From assembly GCF_020886775.1 (NCBI RefSeq), contig NZ_AP024525.1:3224001-3288000 (forward strand): 64,000 nt of DNA, read 5' to 3'. This document shows, piece by piece, positions 11,404 to 19,197 of this stretch; positions within the stretch are counted from its first letter, which is position 1; each line of letters starts with the position of its first letter. The notes under the pieces are model-generated. The model was not told the origin of the DNA, made no database searches, and saw only the letters and a program-made list of their open reading frames with translations. Both the position numbers and the translations under genes were made by a program. The DNA is from Sinomonas cyclohexanicum. Lineage in GTDB: Bacteria > Actinomycetota > Actinomycetes > Actinomycetales > Micrococcaceae.

Positions 11404-12009
11404 ATGAGGCTCCTGCTCATCCGGCATGGCGAGACGCCGTCCAACCTGCTGCGCGCGCTCGACACTGGCGCGCCGGGCCCGGGGCTCACCGATCTGGGGC
11501 ACCGGCAGGCCGCGAAGCTCATCGAGTCCCTCTCCGACGAGGCCATCGGTGCCGTGTTCACCTCGAACCTGCACCGGGCCCAGCTGACCGCGGCACCGCT
11601 GGCCCGGGCAGTGGGGGTCGAGGCGCTGGTCAGGGACGGGCTGCGCGAGATCGCCGCGGGCTGCCTCGAGATGCGCACGGATGCCGAGTCGATGCTGCGG
11701 TACGTCTCGCTCCTCGAGGCCTGGATGCGCGGCCGCGCCGATGAGGTGCTCGACGGCGGCGAAGCCTGCTCCTCCGTCTACTCGCGGTTCAACGCCGTGG
11801 TCGCCGAGGCCGAGGGCCTCGGCCATCCCACGGTGGCGATGGTGAGCCACGGCGCCATGATCCGGACGTGGTGCGGGCACCACACGACCAACGTGGACGC
11901 CGATTTCGCCACGCGCAGGAACCTGGCCAACACCGGCGTCGTCGTGCTCTCCGGATCCACCCCTGCCGGGTGGGCGGTCGAGACGTGGGAGGGCGAGCGG
12001 ATCGGCTGA
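11404..12009 (+). CDS. histidine phosphatase family protein
   Basis: A 201-residue phosphoglycerate-mutase-like phosphatase. The phosphohistidine motif LLIRHGETPSN is at residues 4-14, a second Arg sits in FTSNLHRAQLTA, and the second catalytic histidine is in MVSHGAMIRTW at about 153. The substrate cannot be read from sequence. Start ATG 11404 is leaderless: TACGCT (11391-11396) then 7 nt. It is divergent from the marR operon. Confidence 0.9.
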   Translation: MRLLLIRHGETPSNLLRALDTGAPGPGLTDLGHRQAAKLIESLSDEAIGAVFTSNLHRAQLTAAPLARAVGVEALVRDGLREIAAGCLEMRTDAESMLRYVSLLEAWMRGRADEVLDGGEACSSVYSRFNAVVAEAEGLGHPTVAMVSHGAMIRTWCGHHTTNVDADFATRRNLANTGVVVLSGSTPAGWAVETWEGERIG

Positions 12010-12102
12010 CCCATCCCGCCCCCTCCCCGGCAGGCGCCGGGGCTCTCGACGGCCGCGCCCGCGGCGCGGAGCTGCTGGAGGAGGAGGCGGGGCGCTGAGT
12101 CC

Positions 12103-12768
12103 TCAGCGGAGCTTCGTGAAGTTCCCTTCGGAGAGGACCGTGGCCTCGCCCTCGAGCACCATGATGGCCGTCTGGTCATCGATGGCGTACGCCGGGCCTC
12201 CGATGTCCGCGGCCCACCGCTCAGCGTGGGCGATCGTATTCTGTGGCATGTCCTCGTGGTCGAGGTGGGGGAAGATTGAGAAGTCGACGAGGCCGAGCGT
12301 GCGGTCGCTGCCGTTCGCGCCCTTCCAGCCGACGAAGTCGTCGCCGATCCGGGGCGTCATCACCATGCTCCCGGCGCTCACACCCACCCATACGGTCTCG
12401 GACAGCGAGGGCATCAGGTCCGTCAGCCCCGATTCCCGCATCCAGTGGCACAGGAACGTCGCGTCGCCGCCGTCAACCAGGAGGGCGTCCGCCTCCTTGA
12501 CCCACGGGACCCACCGATCCTCGCCCATGCTCGGCAGCGCGGTGAGCTCGAGGAGGCCCACCGACTTCCAGCCGAGATCCGTCATGGGGGCCGGCGTCCT
12601 GCCCGTGACGAAGCGCCAGGCGGAGGCGGGTGTGCACCACGGGTGGCCGTACTCGGCGGTCGGAATGCACAGGGCGTTCGACTCGGCGATCGGCTTGCCG
12701 AGCAGCTCGACGAGCGCGTCGCGGATCGTGGGGTTGGAAACGCCCCCGGATGTCAGTAGAAGCTTCAC
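12103..12768 (-). CDS. peptidase E-like protein (S51, class I glutamine amidotransferase fold)
   Basis: A 221-residue protein of the S51 family. The nucleophile elbow GVSAGSMVM lies at about 139-147 and the adjacent DGGDATFL at about 101-108, as in aspartyl dipeptidase and cyanophycinase relatives. It starts MKLLLTSGGVSNP with GTG at 12768 after a GGGAGG ribosome site. Function is inferred as cleavage of an Asp-containing or other small peptide; no cyanophycin gene is nearby. Confidence 0.85.
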   Translation of the reverse strand: MKLLLTSGGVSNPTIRDALVELLGKPIAESNALCIPTAEYGHPWCTPASAWRFVTGRTPAPMTDLGWKSVGLLELTALPSMGEDRWVPWVKEADALLVDGGDATFLCHWMRESGLTDLMPSLSETVWVGVSAGSMVMTPRIGDDFVGWKGANGSDRTLGLVDFSIFPHLDHEDMPQNTIAHAERWAADIGGPAYAIDDQTAIMVLEGEATVLSEGNFTKLR

Positions 12769-12822
12769 CTTGCCTCCCGCAGCGCCAGCTCCGGCCGTAC
12801 ACGGTTGGGCCCAACATAGCAG

Positions 12823-12850
12823 AACACCCCCGCCGAAGACCGAGGGTGTT
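12823..12850 (-). terminator. hairpin downstream of tRNA-Tyr
   Basis: AACACCC (12823-12829) pairs with GGGTGTT (12844-12850), 14-nt loop, 12 bp past the tRNA 3' end. There is no U tract, so termination is uncertain. Confidence 0.5.
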
Positions 12851-12861
12851 CCTCACGTTCG

Positions 12862-12943
12862 TGGCAGATGAGGGATTCGAACCCCCGTAGGCAATGCCAG
12901 CTGATTTACAGTCAGCCCCCTTTGGCCGCTCGGGTAATCTGCC
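12862..12943 (-). tRNA. tRNA-Tyr (GTA)
   Basis: An 82-nt class II tRNA. The acceptor arm GGCAGAT pairs with ATCTGCC and discriminator A. The anticodon stem-loop GCTGA-CTGTAAA-TCAGC gives anticodon GTA. There is a long variable arm, and the T-arm contains GGTTCGAATCC. CCA is not encoded. It stands alone, transcribed from a promoter right of 12943. Confidence 0.95.
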
Positions 12944-13058
12944 GAACGCCACGCCGCGGCACACGAGCCAAGCTGTGTTCCGCGGTGCGAGCAAGACAAC
13001 CTTACAGAACATTCGCCCACGCGTCGAATCGGCGCGTGTGACGCCCGATGGGTCAGGA

Positions 13059-13382
13059 TCAGGCGGTCTCAGCGGAGGGCGCGCCGGCGTCGTCGTGCGT
13101 CTGCGACGACTCCTCGGTGGCGATCGCGCGGGCGATCTGCGCCTCGAAGAACGCCGCCTGCTCATCGGTGATCTGGCGGAGCGCGACGGCGCGCGCCAAG
13201 TCCTCGTGCACGCCATCGAGCCGGGCGGCCGCCGAGGGGGCCGGGGCCATTGCGATCCCGGTGGCGAGCGTCGCGGCGGCGACCACGCCTCCCGCCGCTG
13301 CGACCGCCCTGCCGGCGATCGACCTCTTGGGCGAGGCGTCCTTGCCATCAGTGCCCTCGGTGCGCGCTGTCTTCGTCGCCAC
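13059..13382 (-). CDS. small membrane-anchored or exported protein of unknown function
   Basis: A 107-residue protein that I do not recognise. A basic N-terminus (about 24 residues) precedes a hydrophobic Ala/Val/Gly segment (about 24-50), either a signal peptide or a single anchor. A helical acidic region (LDGVHEDLARAVALRQITDE) follows. The start is GTG at 13382 with an excellent ribosome site GGAGG 6 nt upstream, which makes it a credible gene despite its size. It is divergent from yajQ. Confidence 0.68.
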   Translation of the reverse strand: MATKTARTEGTDGKDASPKRSIAGRAVAAAGGVVAAATLATGIAMAPAPSAAARLDGVHEDLARAVALRQITDEQAAFFEAQIARAIATEESSQTHDDAGAPSAETA

Positions 13383-13572
13383 AGGTTCCTCCCTCTACCG
13401 GCGGTTCACTGATACCAACGCTCGCAGCCCCGCTTCGGATCCGACTGGACTTCGGCTGTGAGTGAACTGTGGGCCCTGCGACCCTCGCCAGCAGGGAAGT
13501 ACCCGGCCGCGGCCGATCCAACCAGCTAGGCTGGTGGGCAGCATCGGCCCCAACGATTTCGCGGAGGTTTCC

Positions 13573-14058
13573 ATGGCAGATTCGACGTTCGACGTTGTCA
13601 GCAAGGTGGACAAGCAGGAGGTCGCCAACGCCCTGAACCAGGCGCAGAAGGAGATCGCCCAGCGCTACGACTTCAAGGGCGTGGGCGCCGAGATCGACTT
13701 CTCCGGCGAGAAGATCCTCATGAAGGCCAACGCCGAGGAGCGCGTCAAGGCCGTCCTGGACGTCTTCGAGTCCAAGCTCGTCAAGCGCGGCATCTCCCTG
13801 AAGTCCCTCGAGGCCGGCGACCCCTTCGCCTCCGGCAAGGAGTACCGCATCGAGGCCTCCATCAAGGAGGGGATCTCGCAGGAGCACGCCAAGAAGATCT
13901 CCAAGCTCATCCGCGACGAGGCGCCCAAGAGCGTCAAGGCCCAGATCCAGGGCGACGAGCTGCGCGTGTCCTCCAAGTCCCGCGACGACCTCCAGTCCAC
14001 GATCGCCCTCCTCAAGGGATACGAGGACGTGGACCTGCAGTTCGTGAACTTCCGCTAG
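13573..14058 (+). CDS. yajQ: YajQ family nucleotide-binding protein
   Basis: A 161-residue protein matching YajQ/UPF0234 along its length: [17 protein letters not shown] at the start, [17 protein letters not shown] near 25-42, a second ferredoxin-like domain with [18 protein letters not shown], and the closing FVNFR. Some YajQ proteins bind cyclic-di-GMP or tRNA/GTP; which applies here is unknown. The ATG follows a GGAGG ribosome site. It stands alone and is followed by a strong terminator. Confidence 0.93.
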   Translation: MADSTFDVVSKVDKQEVANALNQAQKEIAQRYDFKGVGAEIDFSGEKILMKANAEERVKAVLDVFESKLVKRGISLKSLEAGDPFASGKEYRIEASIKEGISQEHAKKISKLIRDEAPKSVKAQIQGDELRVSSKSRDDLQSTIALLKGYEDVDLQFVNFR

Positions 14059-14081
14059 GCGCAGTCCGACTCAACGGCTGA

Positions 14082-14131
14082 GCACGACGCCGGCCGCTCG
14101 CCCCGCGCGGGGTGGGCGGCCGGCGTCGTGC
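14082..14131. terminator. bidirectional terminator between yajQ and the small-ORF pair
   Basis: Perfect 16-bp inverted repeat GCACGACGCCGGCCGC (14082-14097) / 14116-14131, with a smaller nested CCCCGCGCGGGG in the loop. Convergent genes on both sides. Confidence 0.8.
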
Positions 14132-14151
14132 GCGGCACCGAAGGATGCGGG

Positions 14152-14412
14152 CTACTCCCCGGCGAGTTCGCTGATCGCCGCGACGACGGACTCGACCTCG
14201 GCCTCGGGCAGGTTGGTCCGGGCGGCCAGCTCCCGGACGAGCTCGCGCTCGTCGGCTTCTGGGACCTCGGCGAGCGCCGCGTGCGCCGCGGTGGCCCTCC
14301 CCACGGTCGATTCCGCGAGGTCCCGAACGTCGTCAGGGACGGTCTGGCCCAACTGCTCCAGCAGCTTCATCTGGAGCCGCGCCGCCCTGATGTTGGACGT
14401 CTGGATCGACAT
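14152..14412 (-). CDS. small hypothetical protein
   Basis: An 86-residue, almost entirely helical, acidic protein (MSIQTSNIRAARLQMKLLEQ at the start). I do not recognise it. It has a good ribosome site (GGGGAGG, 8 nt before ATG) that lies inside the end of the upstream gene, which it overlaps by 80 bp in another frame. It is probably translated from the same message. Confidence 0.6.
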   Translation of the reverse strand: MSIQTSNIRAARLQMKLLEQLGQTVPDDVRDLAESTVGRATAAHAALAEVPEADERELVRELAARTNLPEAEVESVVAAISELAGE

Positions 14413-14818
14413 TCACGCCACCTCCCCTCGCCTGCTTCGCTGCGGCCTCTGCCAATGCCGCTTCATTGTAGGCGGCAAGGACCTGGACCAGCAGGGCCCT
14501 GTCCTCGTCCTGGGCCCACCGCGATTCGGTCAGGCCCTCGAGGATCACGAGGGCCACGTTCCGGCCGGCCTCGTCCGAGGCGTACAGCCGGTCGATGGTG
14601 TCGTTGACCCGCTGCCACCAGTCGCGCCGGGCGTCGGTGGCCGTCTCGCGGGTGTCGACCCGGACCGCGATCTCCTCGGCCTGACGACCCGAAGCCCTCG
14701 CCAGCTGGGCTGCCTGGTCGCGGACCTTCCTGCCCTGCACGAGCGTCACCGCCGCGTTCACGCCCACGCCCGCGAGCGCAAGGAAGGCCACGAGCACCGG
14801 GATGAACATCGGGTCCAC
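14333..14818 (-). CDS. membrane-anchored hypothetical protein
   Basis: A 161-residue protein with one N-terminal membrane segment (about residues 4-27, FIPVLVAFLALAGVGVNAAV) followed by a long helical cytoplasmic region rich in Ala, Arg and Glu. GTG 14818 is preferred because AAGGAGG lies 6 nt upstream; the alternative ATG at 14809 would put it 15 nt away. The last ~27 residues, which run over the next gene, look like antisense-frame composition. Function unknown. Confidence 0.6.
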   Translation of the reverse strand: MDPMFIPVLVAFLALAGVGVNAAVTLVQGRKVRDQAAQLARASGRQAEEIAVRVDTRETATDARRDWWQRVNDTIDRLYASDEAGRNVALVILEGLTESRWAQDEDRALLVQVLAAYNEAALAEAAAKQARGGGVNVDPDVQHQGGAAPDEAAGAVGPDRP

Positions 14819-14905
14819 CTGCCACCTCCTTGCGCGGGCGCTGCGCGGGCACGGCCAGTCTACGAGGCTGCCAGCCCTTCTCCGATGCGCCACCTGCAGG
14901 TGCTA

Positions 14906-15883
14906 GGGCGTGTCTCCCATATGCCTCGTGATTGACGCGAGATTGTGGGTGGGTGGTATCTGTTGTGGACTCTCGTAATCGCCGGTTGACGGATGCGCAG
15001 TGGGCGTTGATCGGGCCGTTGCTGCCCTCGAACGCTGGACGGCGTGGTCACCCGTTCGGTGACGATCGCCGCATTGTCGATGGGATCATCTACCGGTTCC
15101 GCACCTCGACGCCGTGGCGGGACGTGCCGCGGGAAGAGTTCGGGCCCTGGCAGACGGTCTGGAAGCGGCACCGCCGCTACGCCGGAGACGGGACCTGGGA
15201 CCGGGTGCTGCACGTGCTGCTCTCCCAGGCGGATGCGGCGGGGCTGATCGACTGGGACGTGTCCGTGGACGCGACGATCGCGCGTGCGCACCAGCACGCG
15301 ACGAACACCACCCGCCCCGACCAGGACACAGGGGGCCGTGTCGAATCACAAGAATCTGCCGCTTGAGGAAGCTGAGCCCGCCGGTCACGGCATCGGCCGC
15401 TCCCGTGGCGGCCTGACGACGAAGATCCATCACGCCGTCGATGGCAACGGGCTCCCGCTCGCGATCGTCGTCACCGGCGGACAGCGCAACGACGGGGCGA
15501 TGCTCAAGCGGGTCCTCGACGACATCCGGGTCCCCCGGGCCGGCGGCGGACGTCCACGCACACGCCCGGCCGCGGTCCTGGCGGACAAGGCGTACGGGTC
15601 CGGTGTGAACCGGCGCATGCTCCGCGCCCGCGGCATCCGGGCGGTGATCCCGGAAAAGAGCGACCAGATCACGTCCCGCAAACGCAAGGGCAGCAAGGGC
15701 GGCAGGCCGCCCGGCTTCGACGCCGACGCCTACAAGGACCGCAACGTCGTCGAACGATCATTCGCGCTCGTGAAGCAGTGGCGCGGCATCGCCACCCGCT
15801 ACGACAAACTCGCGATCACCTACCGCGCCGGCGCAGTCCTCCACGCCGCCCTCATCTGGGCAACCCTATTAGGAGACACGCCC
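14906..15883 (+). mobile_element. IS5-family insertion sequence
   Basis: About 978 bp, bounded by 12-bp perfect inverted repeats GGGCGTGTCTCC (14906-14917) and its complement (15872-15883). The flanking TA, or CTAG if the terminal bases are shared, reads as a target duplication (14903-14906 / 15883-15886). It carries a two-ORF DDE transposase. Size, ends and orfA/orfB layout match the IS427-type branch of IS5. The element sits 10-12 bp before the start of the membrane-protein gene. Confidence 0.93.
14965..15366 (+). CDS. IS5-family transposase, orfA
   Basis: The N-terminal half of the transposase. It carries the DUF4096 helix-turn-helix region (LTDAQWALIGPLLPSNAGRR; FRTSTPWRDVP) and the first catalytic aspartate in DVSVDATIARAH. 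It ends at a TGA after leaving the family alignment near ATNTTRPDQDTGG. GTG 14965 is a convenient start; GTG 14953 is equally possible. Confidence 0.88.
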   Translation: MDSRNRRLTDAQWALIGPLLPSNAGRRGHPFGDDRRIVDGIIYRFRTSTPWRDVPREEFGPWQTVWKRHRRYAGDGTWDRVLHVLLSQADAAGLIDWDVSVDATIARAHQHATNTTRPDQDTGGRVESQESAA

Positions 15884-15886
15884 TAG
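15284..15886 (+). CDS. IS5-family transposase, orfB
   Basis: The C-terminal half, in the +1 frame relative to orfA. It holds the second aspartate (VLADKAYGSGVNRR) and the DDE glutamate (NVVERSFALVKQWRG). Similarity resumes at about AVSNHKNLPLEEAEPAG, so the real product is probably orfAB made by +1 slippage at the GGGGG run (15331-15335) rather than starting at 15284. The stop TAG (15884-15886) lies in the target duplication outside the inverted repeat. Confidence 0.86.
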   Translation: MRTSTRRTPPAPTRTQGAVSNHKNLPLEEAEPAGHGIGRSRGGLTTKIHHAVDGNGLPLAIVVTGGQRNDGAMLKRVLDDIRVPRAGGGRPRTRPAAVLADKAYGSGVNRRMLRARGIRAVIPEKSDQITSRKRKGSKGGRPPGFDADAYKDRNVVERSFALVKQWRGIATRYDKLAITYRAGAVLHAALIWATLLGDTP

Positions 15887-15895
15887 CCTCCGCGC

Positions 15896-16549
15896 GTGTA
15901 CATCGGCCACTACGCCGCCGCTGCGGCGCTGCTTGCGCTCGCCCCCGAGACCCCTGTGCTCCCTGTCGCCATAGCGGTGGCATGGCCTGACATCGTCTGG
16001 TCCGGCCTTGTTGGCGCTGGGGTCGAGAAGGTCCGCATCGACCCCAGGAGTCCGCTCCAGAGCTCGGTCCAGTTCACGTCATACCCGTACTCGCACTCGC
16101 TCGTCCTCTCAGCGGCGCTCACGCTCGTGCCGGCCCTGGCGTTCGGGCTGGTCTACGGGAACCCGCGGGTGGGCGTGGCCTTCTGGCTCGGCGCGGTCTC
16201 GCACTGGCTGCTCGACGTGCCGGTGCACCTCAGGGACCTGCCGCTCCTGGGACGCCTCACCGCCGCCGAGGGCCGCGGCGACCGTTTCGTCGGCTGGGGG
16301 CTGTGGTCCCGCCCTCGTCTGGCGTTCGTGGCCGAATACGCATTCTTCTCACTCGTCGCCCTCACGACGGCGCCCCGCTCTGCCCTCGTGGGCCTTCTCG
16401 CCGGGGGGCTGCTCCTCCACGCGCTCAACGCCAACTCGTTCTTCGGCTTCACGAAGGCCAATCCGACCGGGACTCCACGCCGCTACGCCGCGCTCGCCCT
16501 CGGAGGCTTCGTTGCGGCCATCATCTGGTTCACCCTCGCCTGGCAGTAG
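15896..16549 (+). CDS. integral membrane protein, DUF457/YdjM-like (possible metal-dependent hydrolase)
   Basis: A 217-residue, five- to six-helix membrane protein. It has the spaced polar residues of the DUF457 family: H5 in MYIGHYAAAAAL, D31 in AWPDIVW, a Tyr/His pair in YPYSHSLVLS, and SHWLLDVPVHLRD at about 101-113, which suggests a membrane metal site. GTG 15896 is leaderless: TAGCCT (15884-15889) is 6 nt upstream. The TA of that box is the IS target site, so the -10 is retained but everything upstream is now IS DNA. Confidence 0.72.
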   Translation: MYIGHYAAAAALLALAPETPVLPVAIAVAWPDIVWSGLVGAGVEKVRIDPRSPLQSSVQFTSYPYSHSLVLSAALTLVPALAFGLVYGNPRVGVAFWLGAVSHWLLDVPVHLRDLPLLGRLTAAEGRGDRFVGWGLWSRPRLAFVAEYAFFSLVALTTAPRSALVGLLAGGLLLHALNANSFFGFTKANPTGTPRRYAALALGGFVAAIIWFTLAWQ

Positions 16550-16552
16550 TAC

Positions 16553-16603
16553 GCACGACGTCGGGCGCCCGGTCAGTGCGCGAGGCCGCGCCCGCCGTCG
16601 TGC
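16553..16603. terminator. bidirectional terminator
   Basis: GCACGACGTCGGGCGC (16553-16568) pairs with 16588-16603 with one mismatch. It separates the convergent membrane-protein and MFS genes. Confidence 0.75.
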
Positions 16604-16609
16604 GCTCCG

Positions 16610-17881
16610 CTACGGCTTCGGGTGCTCCGCGTCATACCGGGCGAACCCGGGCTGGGCGACGTGCAGCACCCAGACAAGCGCGATGCACGCGAGGGCACCC
16701 ACCACGATGGCGGTGCCCTCGCCGAGCCAGGACGCCATGCCGCCCGAGAACACGTCGCCGAGTCGCGGGCCGCCGCCTACCACCACGGTGAAGACGCCCT
16801 GAAGGCGGCCCCGCATCGAGTCGGGCGTGGCGGCCTGGAGGATCGTGGAGCGCAGGGCGGCGCTCACGGAGTCCGCGGCGCCGGCGGCCACCATGCACAG
16901 GATCGCCGGCAGGATCCACCATGTTGGCCCCGCAGGCGAGGTCCGCCCGGCCGCGAGCACCACGATCCCGAACGCGAGGATGCTCGCGCCCCACGCGACC
17001 ACCGACCACTGGACGCCCCTCCCCTGCCAGCGCAGCCGCGCGACCGGCCCGGAGAACAGCCCGCCGAGGAAGGTGCCGGCGGCGATCCCCGCAAGCAGGG
17101 CCCCGGCGGTCGCGGCCCCGCCGCCGAGCACCAGCACGGCCACGGCCGGGAGCACGGCCCGGGGCATCGCGAAGACCATGGCGCACATGTCGATGAGGAA
17201 CGTCATGCGGATGTTCGGCCGCGTCCCGAGGAACCCGAATCCCTCCGCGACCGAGCGGATCCCCGCTCTGCGCACCGCGCCCTCCGGGGGCAGCGGCGGG
17301 AGCCGGAACAGGGCCCACATGGCCACGGTGAAGCTGAGCACATCGAACGTGTACGTCCACCCGTAGCCCACGGTCGCCACAAGCGCGCCGGCCACGAGCG
17401 GCCCCGCCGCGCCGCCGAGCCCGAACGTGATCATGTTCAGCGCATTCGCGGCGGCGAGCTTCTCGGGTCTTATCAGCCTGGGGATGATGGCGCTGCGTGC
17501 GGGCATGTTGATCCCGGTCCCGAGCGCCTGGATCCCTACGAGGACATAGATGAGCAGGACGTTCTCGAGCCGCAGCCAGGCCTGCAGCGCGATGAGCGCA
17601 CTCGTGCCCCACAGCAGCCAGGACGAGACGATTGCCACGGTCCGGCGGTCGTGCGCGTCCACGATCGCGCCGCCGTACAGCCCGGCGAACACGAACGGGA
17701 CGAGCGCCACAAGCCCCAAGAGGCCCACGTGGAAGCTCGAGCGCGTCAGGTCGTAGATCTGCAGGCTCACGGCCGTCACGGTCAGCTGCGACCCCAGGAC
17801 GCTCAACAGCTGGCCGATCCACAGTCGCCGGAACTCGAGGCTCTCGGTCAAAGGTGACGTATCGGCCAGGTAGTTGCGCAC
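16610..17881 (-). CDS. MFS transporter (EntS-like exporter family)
   Basis: A 423-residue, 12-helix major facilitator of the MFS_3/EntS type that exports siderophores or macrolides. The start LEFRRLWIGQLLSVLGSQLT and the loop VDAHDRRTVAIVSS are characteristic, as is GINMPARSAIIPRLI near residue 125. No siderophore biosynthesis genes are nearby. The GTG start is leaderless (minus-strand TAGGCT, plus 17888-17893, 6 nt before GTG). Confidence 0.9.
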   Translation of the reverse strand: MRNYLADTSPLTESLEFRRLWIGQLLSVLGSQLTVTAVSLQIYDLTRSSFHVGLLGLVALVPFVFAGLYGGAIVDAHDRRTVAIVSSWLLWGTSALIALQAWLRLENVLLIYVLVGIQALGTGINMPARSAIIPRLIRPEKLAAANALNMITFGLGGAAGPLVAGALVATVGYGWTYTFDVLSFTVAMWALFRLPPLPPEGAVRRAGIRSVAEGFGFLGTRPNIRMTFLIDMCAMVFAMPRAVLPAVAVLVLGGGAATAGALLAGIAAGTFLGGLFSGPVARLRWQGRGVQWSVVAWGASILAFGIVVLAAGRTSPAGPTWWILPAILCMVAAGAADSVSAALRSTILQAATPDSMRGRLQGVFTVVVGGGPRLGDVFSGGMASWLGEGTAIVVGALACIALVWVLHVAQPGFARYDAEHPKP

Positions 17882-18046
17882 CGCAACAGCCTAGTGGCGC
17901 GGCCAGCCCGGCCGGAGCGCCAGACTGCCGAGGCACGGCTCGATGCCGCGCACGACGCCGGTGACCCGCCGCCGTCGGGCGCCGCACCGGCGGCGCGGTT
18001 CGCGTGCCGGGGGTAGACCGCACGCGCGGGGGCTGTCCGCGGCGCG

Positions 18047-18122
18047 CCTGAGGCGAACCGGCATGGATGACGCGAACCGGCGCGCCTGACGCGAGCCGGC
18101 GGGCCTGCAGCCAGTCGGTGGG
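18047..18122. repeat. degenerate 19-bp tandem array, four units
   Basis: Units at 18047, 18066, 18085 and 18104, pattern CCTGACGCGARCCGGCGGG; a fifth partial copy runs into the panE-like stop. It lies between the MFS promoter and the panE-like 3' end. No gene is seen in the 252-bp interval. Confidence 0.7.
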
Positions 18123-18133
18123 CCTGCCGCGGG

Positions 18134-19126
18134 TCAGCCGAGGCGCCGGGCCACCTGCGCGGGCGAATAGTAGCCGTGGCTGCGCTCAACCTCGTGGACG
18201 AGCTGGACCATTCCCTCGTTGACGGGCGCCTCAAGGCCTAGGGCGCGGGCCCGTGCCACGACGGCGCCACTGAGGTAGTCGATCTCGGTGGGCAGGCCCC
18301 GCTCGACGCTCTGCAGGGTCGATCCGAGCACCGGCTCGTGGCCCAGCCTGCGGCCCATGAGGCGCAGCAGGAGCGAGCCGACGGGACGTGGCGCCGAGCC
18401 GAGGAGCCCGAGAAGGGCGGGAGGCATGCCGTCGAGTGCGCCGAACTCCACCCCCTCGGCGCGGCCGGTCGCAAGGGCCTCGCGGATGCTCGCGAGGACG
18501 AGGCGGCGCAGGGCCGGGTTGGCCAGCGTGTCCTGGACGCTCAGGCCCGTGATGGCGGGCATCGCGTTGATCTGGTTCACCACGAGCTTGCTCCACTGGT
18601 GGCCCACGAAGTTCTCCACCGCCTCGGCGGGGATGCCCTCGTTGAGGAGGCTCGCGGCGTCGATCGCGTCCTGGGTGGGTAGCCCGGAGCCTGACCCCAG
18701 GTACAGCGGTCCGGGGACGAGGACGCGCACGGACCCCGGGGCGGGAGAGTCGGCGCTGAAGAACGCGATCGCGCCGATCGTCGGGCCGTCCTGATGGAGA
18801 CGGGCGGCGTGTTCGGCGCCCTCGAGGCCGTTCTGGACCACCACGAGCGGTACGCCCTCGAGGGAGGTCGCATTGGACCGCAGCGCTTCCTCCTCGTCCT
18901 GGGCCTTGACGCACAGCAGTGCAAGGTCGGGCGCGCGGGTGAGGCGATCGCCGACGCCGATCTGCGCGACATGCTCGCCCCATGCACCCCAGAGGTGCAG
19001 CCCCCCGCTCTGGATCGCTGCGAGCCGGTCGCCGCGTGCCGTGGCCTCGACGGCGTGGCCGGCGCGCTTCATGAGCGCGGCAATGGTTCCGCCGATCGCC
19101 CCAATCCCGATGATCCCGATCCTCAT
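18134..19126 (-). CDS. 2-dehydropantoate 2-reductase (ketopantoate reductase) family protein
   Basis: A 330-residue NADPH-dependent reductase with Rossmann motif GIIGIGAIGGTIAALMKRAGH at the N-terminus (GxGxxG at residues 7-12), the conserved lysine region CVKAQDEEEAL at about 72 and the C-terminal catalytic domain with VGHQWSKLVVNQINAMPAI at about 175-193. It could be PanE of pantothenate biosynthesis or a paralogue acting on another 2-oxo acid; no other pan gene is adjacent. The ATG is preceded by AGGAG. Confidence 0.88.
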   Translation of the reverse strand: MRIGIIGIGAIGGTIAALMKRAGHAVEATARGDRLAAIQSGGLHLWGAWGEHVAQIGVGDRLTRAPDLALLCVKAQDEEEALRSNATSLEGVPLVVVQNGLEGAEHAARLHQDGPTIGAIAFFSADSPAPGSVRVLVPGPLYLGSGSGLPTQDAIDAASLLNEGIPAEAVENFVGHQWSKLVVNQINAMPAITGLSVQDTLANPALRRLVLASIREALATGRAEGVEFGALDGMPPALLGLLGSAPRPVGSLLLRLMGRRLGHEPVLGSTLQSVERGLPTEIDYLSGAVVARARALGLEAPVNEGMVQLVHEVERSHGYYSPAQVARRLG

Positions 19127-19197
19127 AGCTTAGCTCCTGCGCGTTCGCTGGACCATGATCAGTAGACCACCCGCCACGGTGGCCCGGAAGGGCTGGT

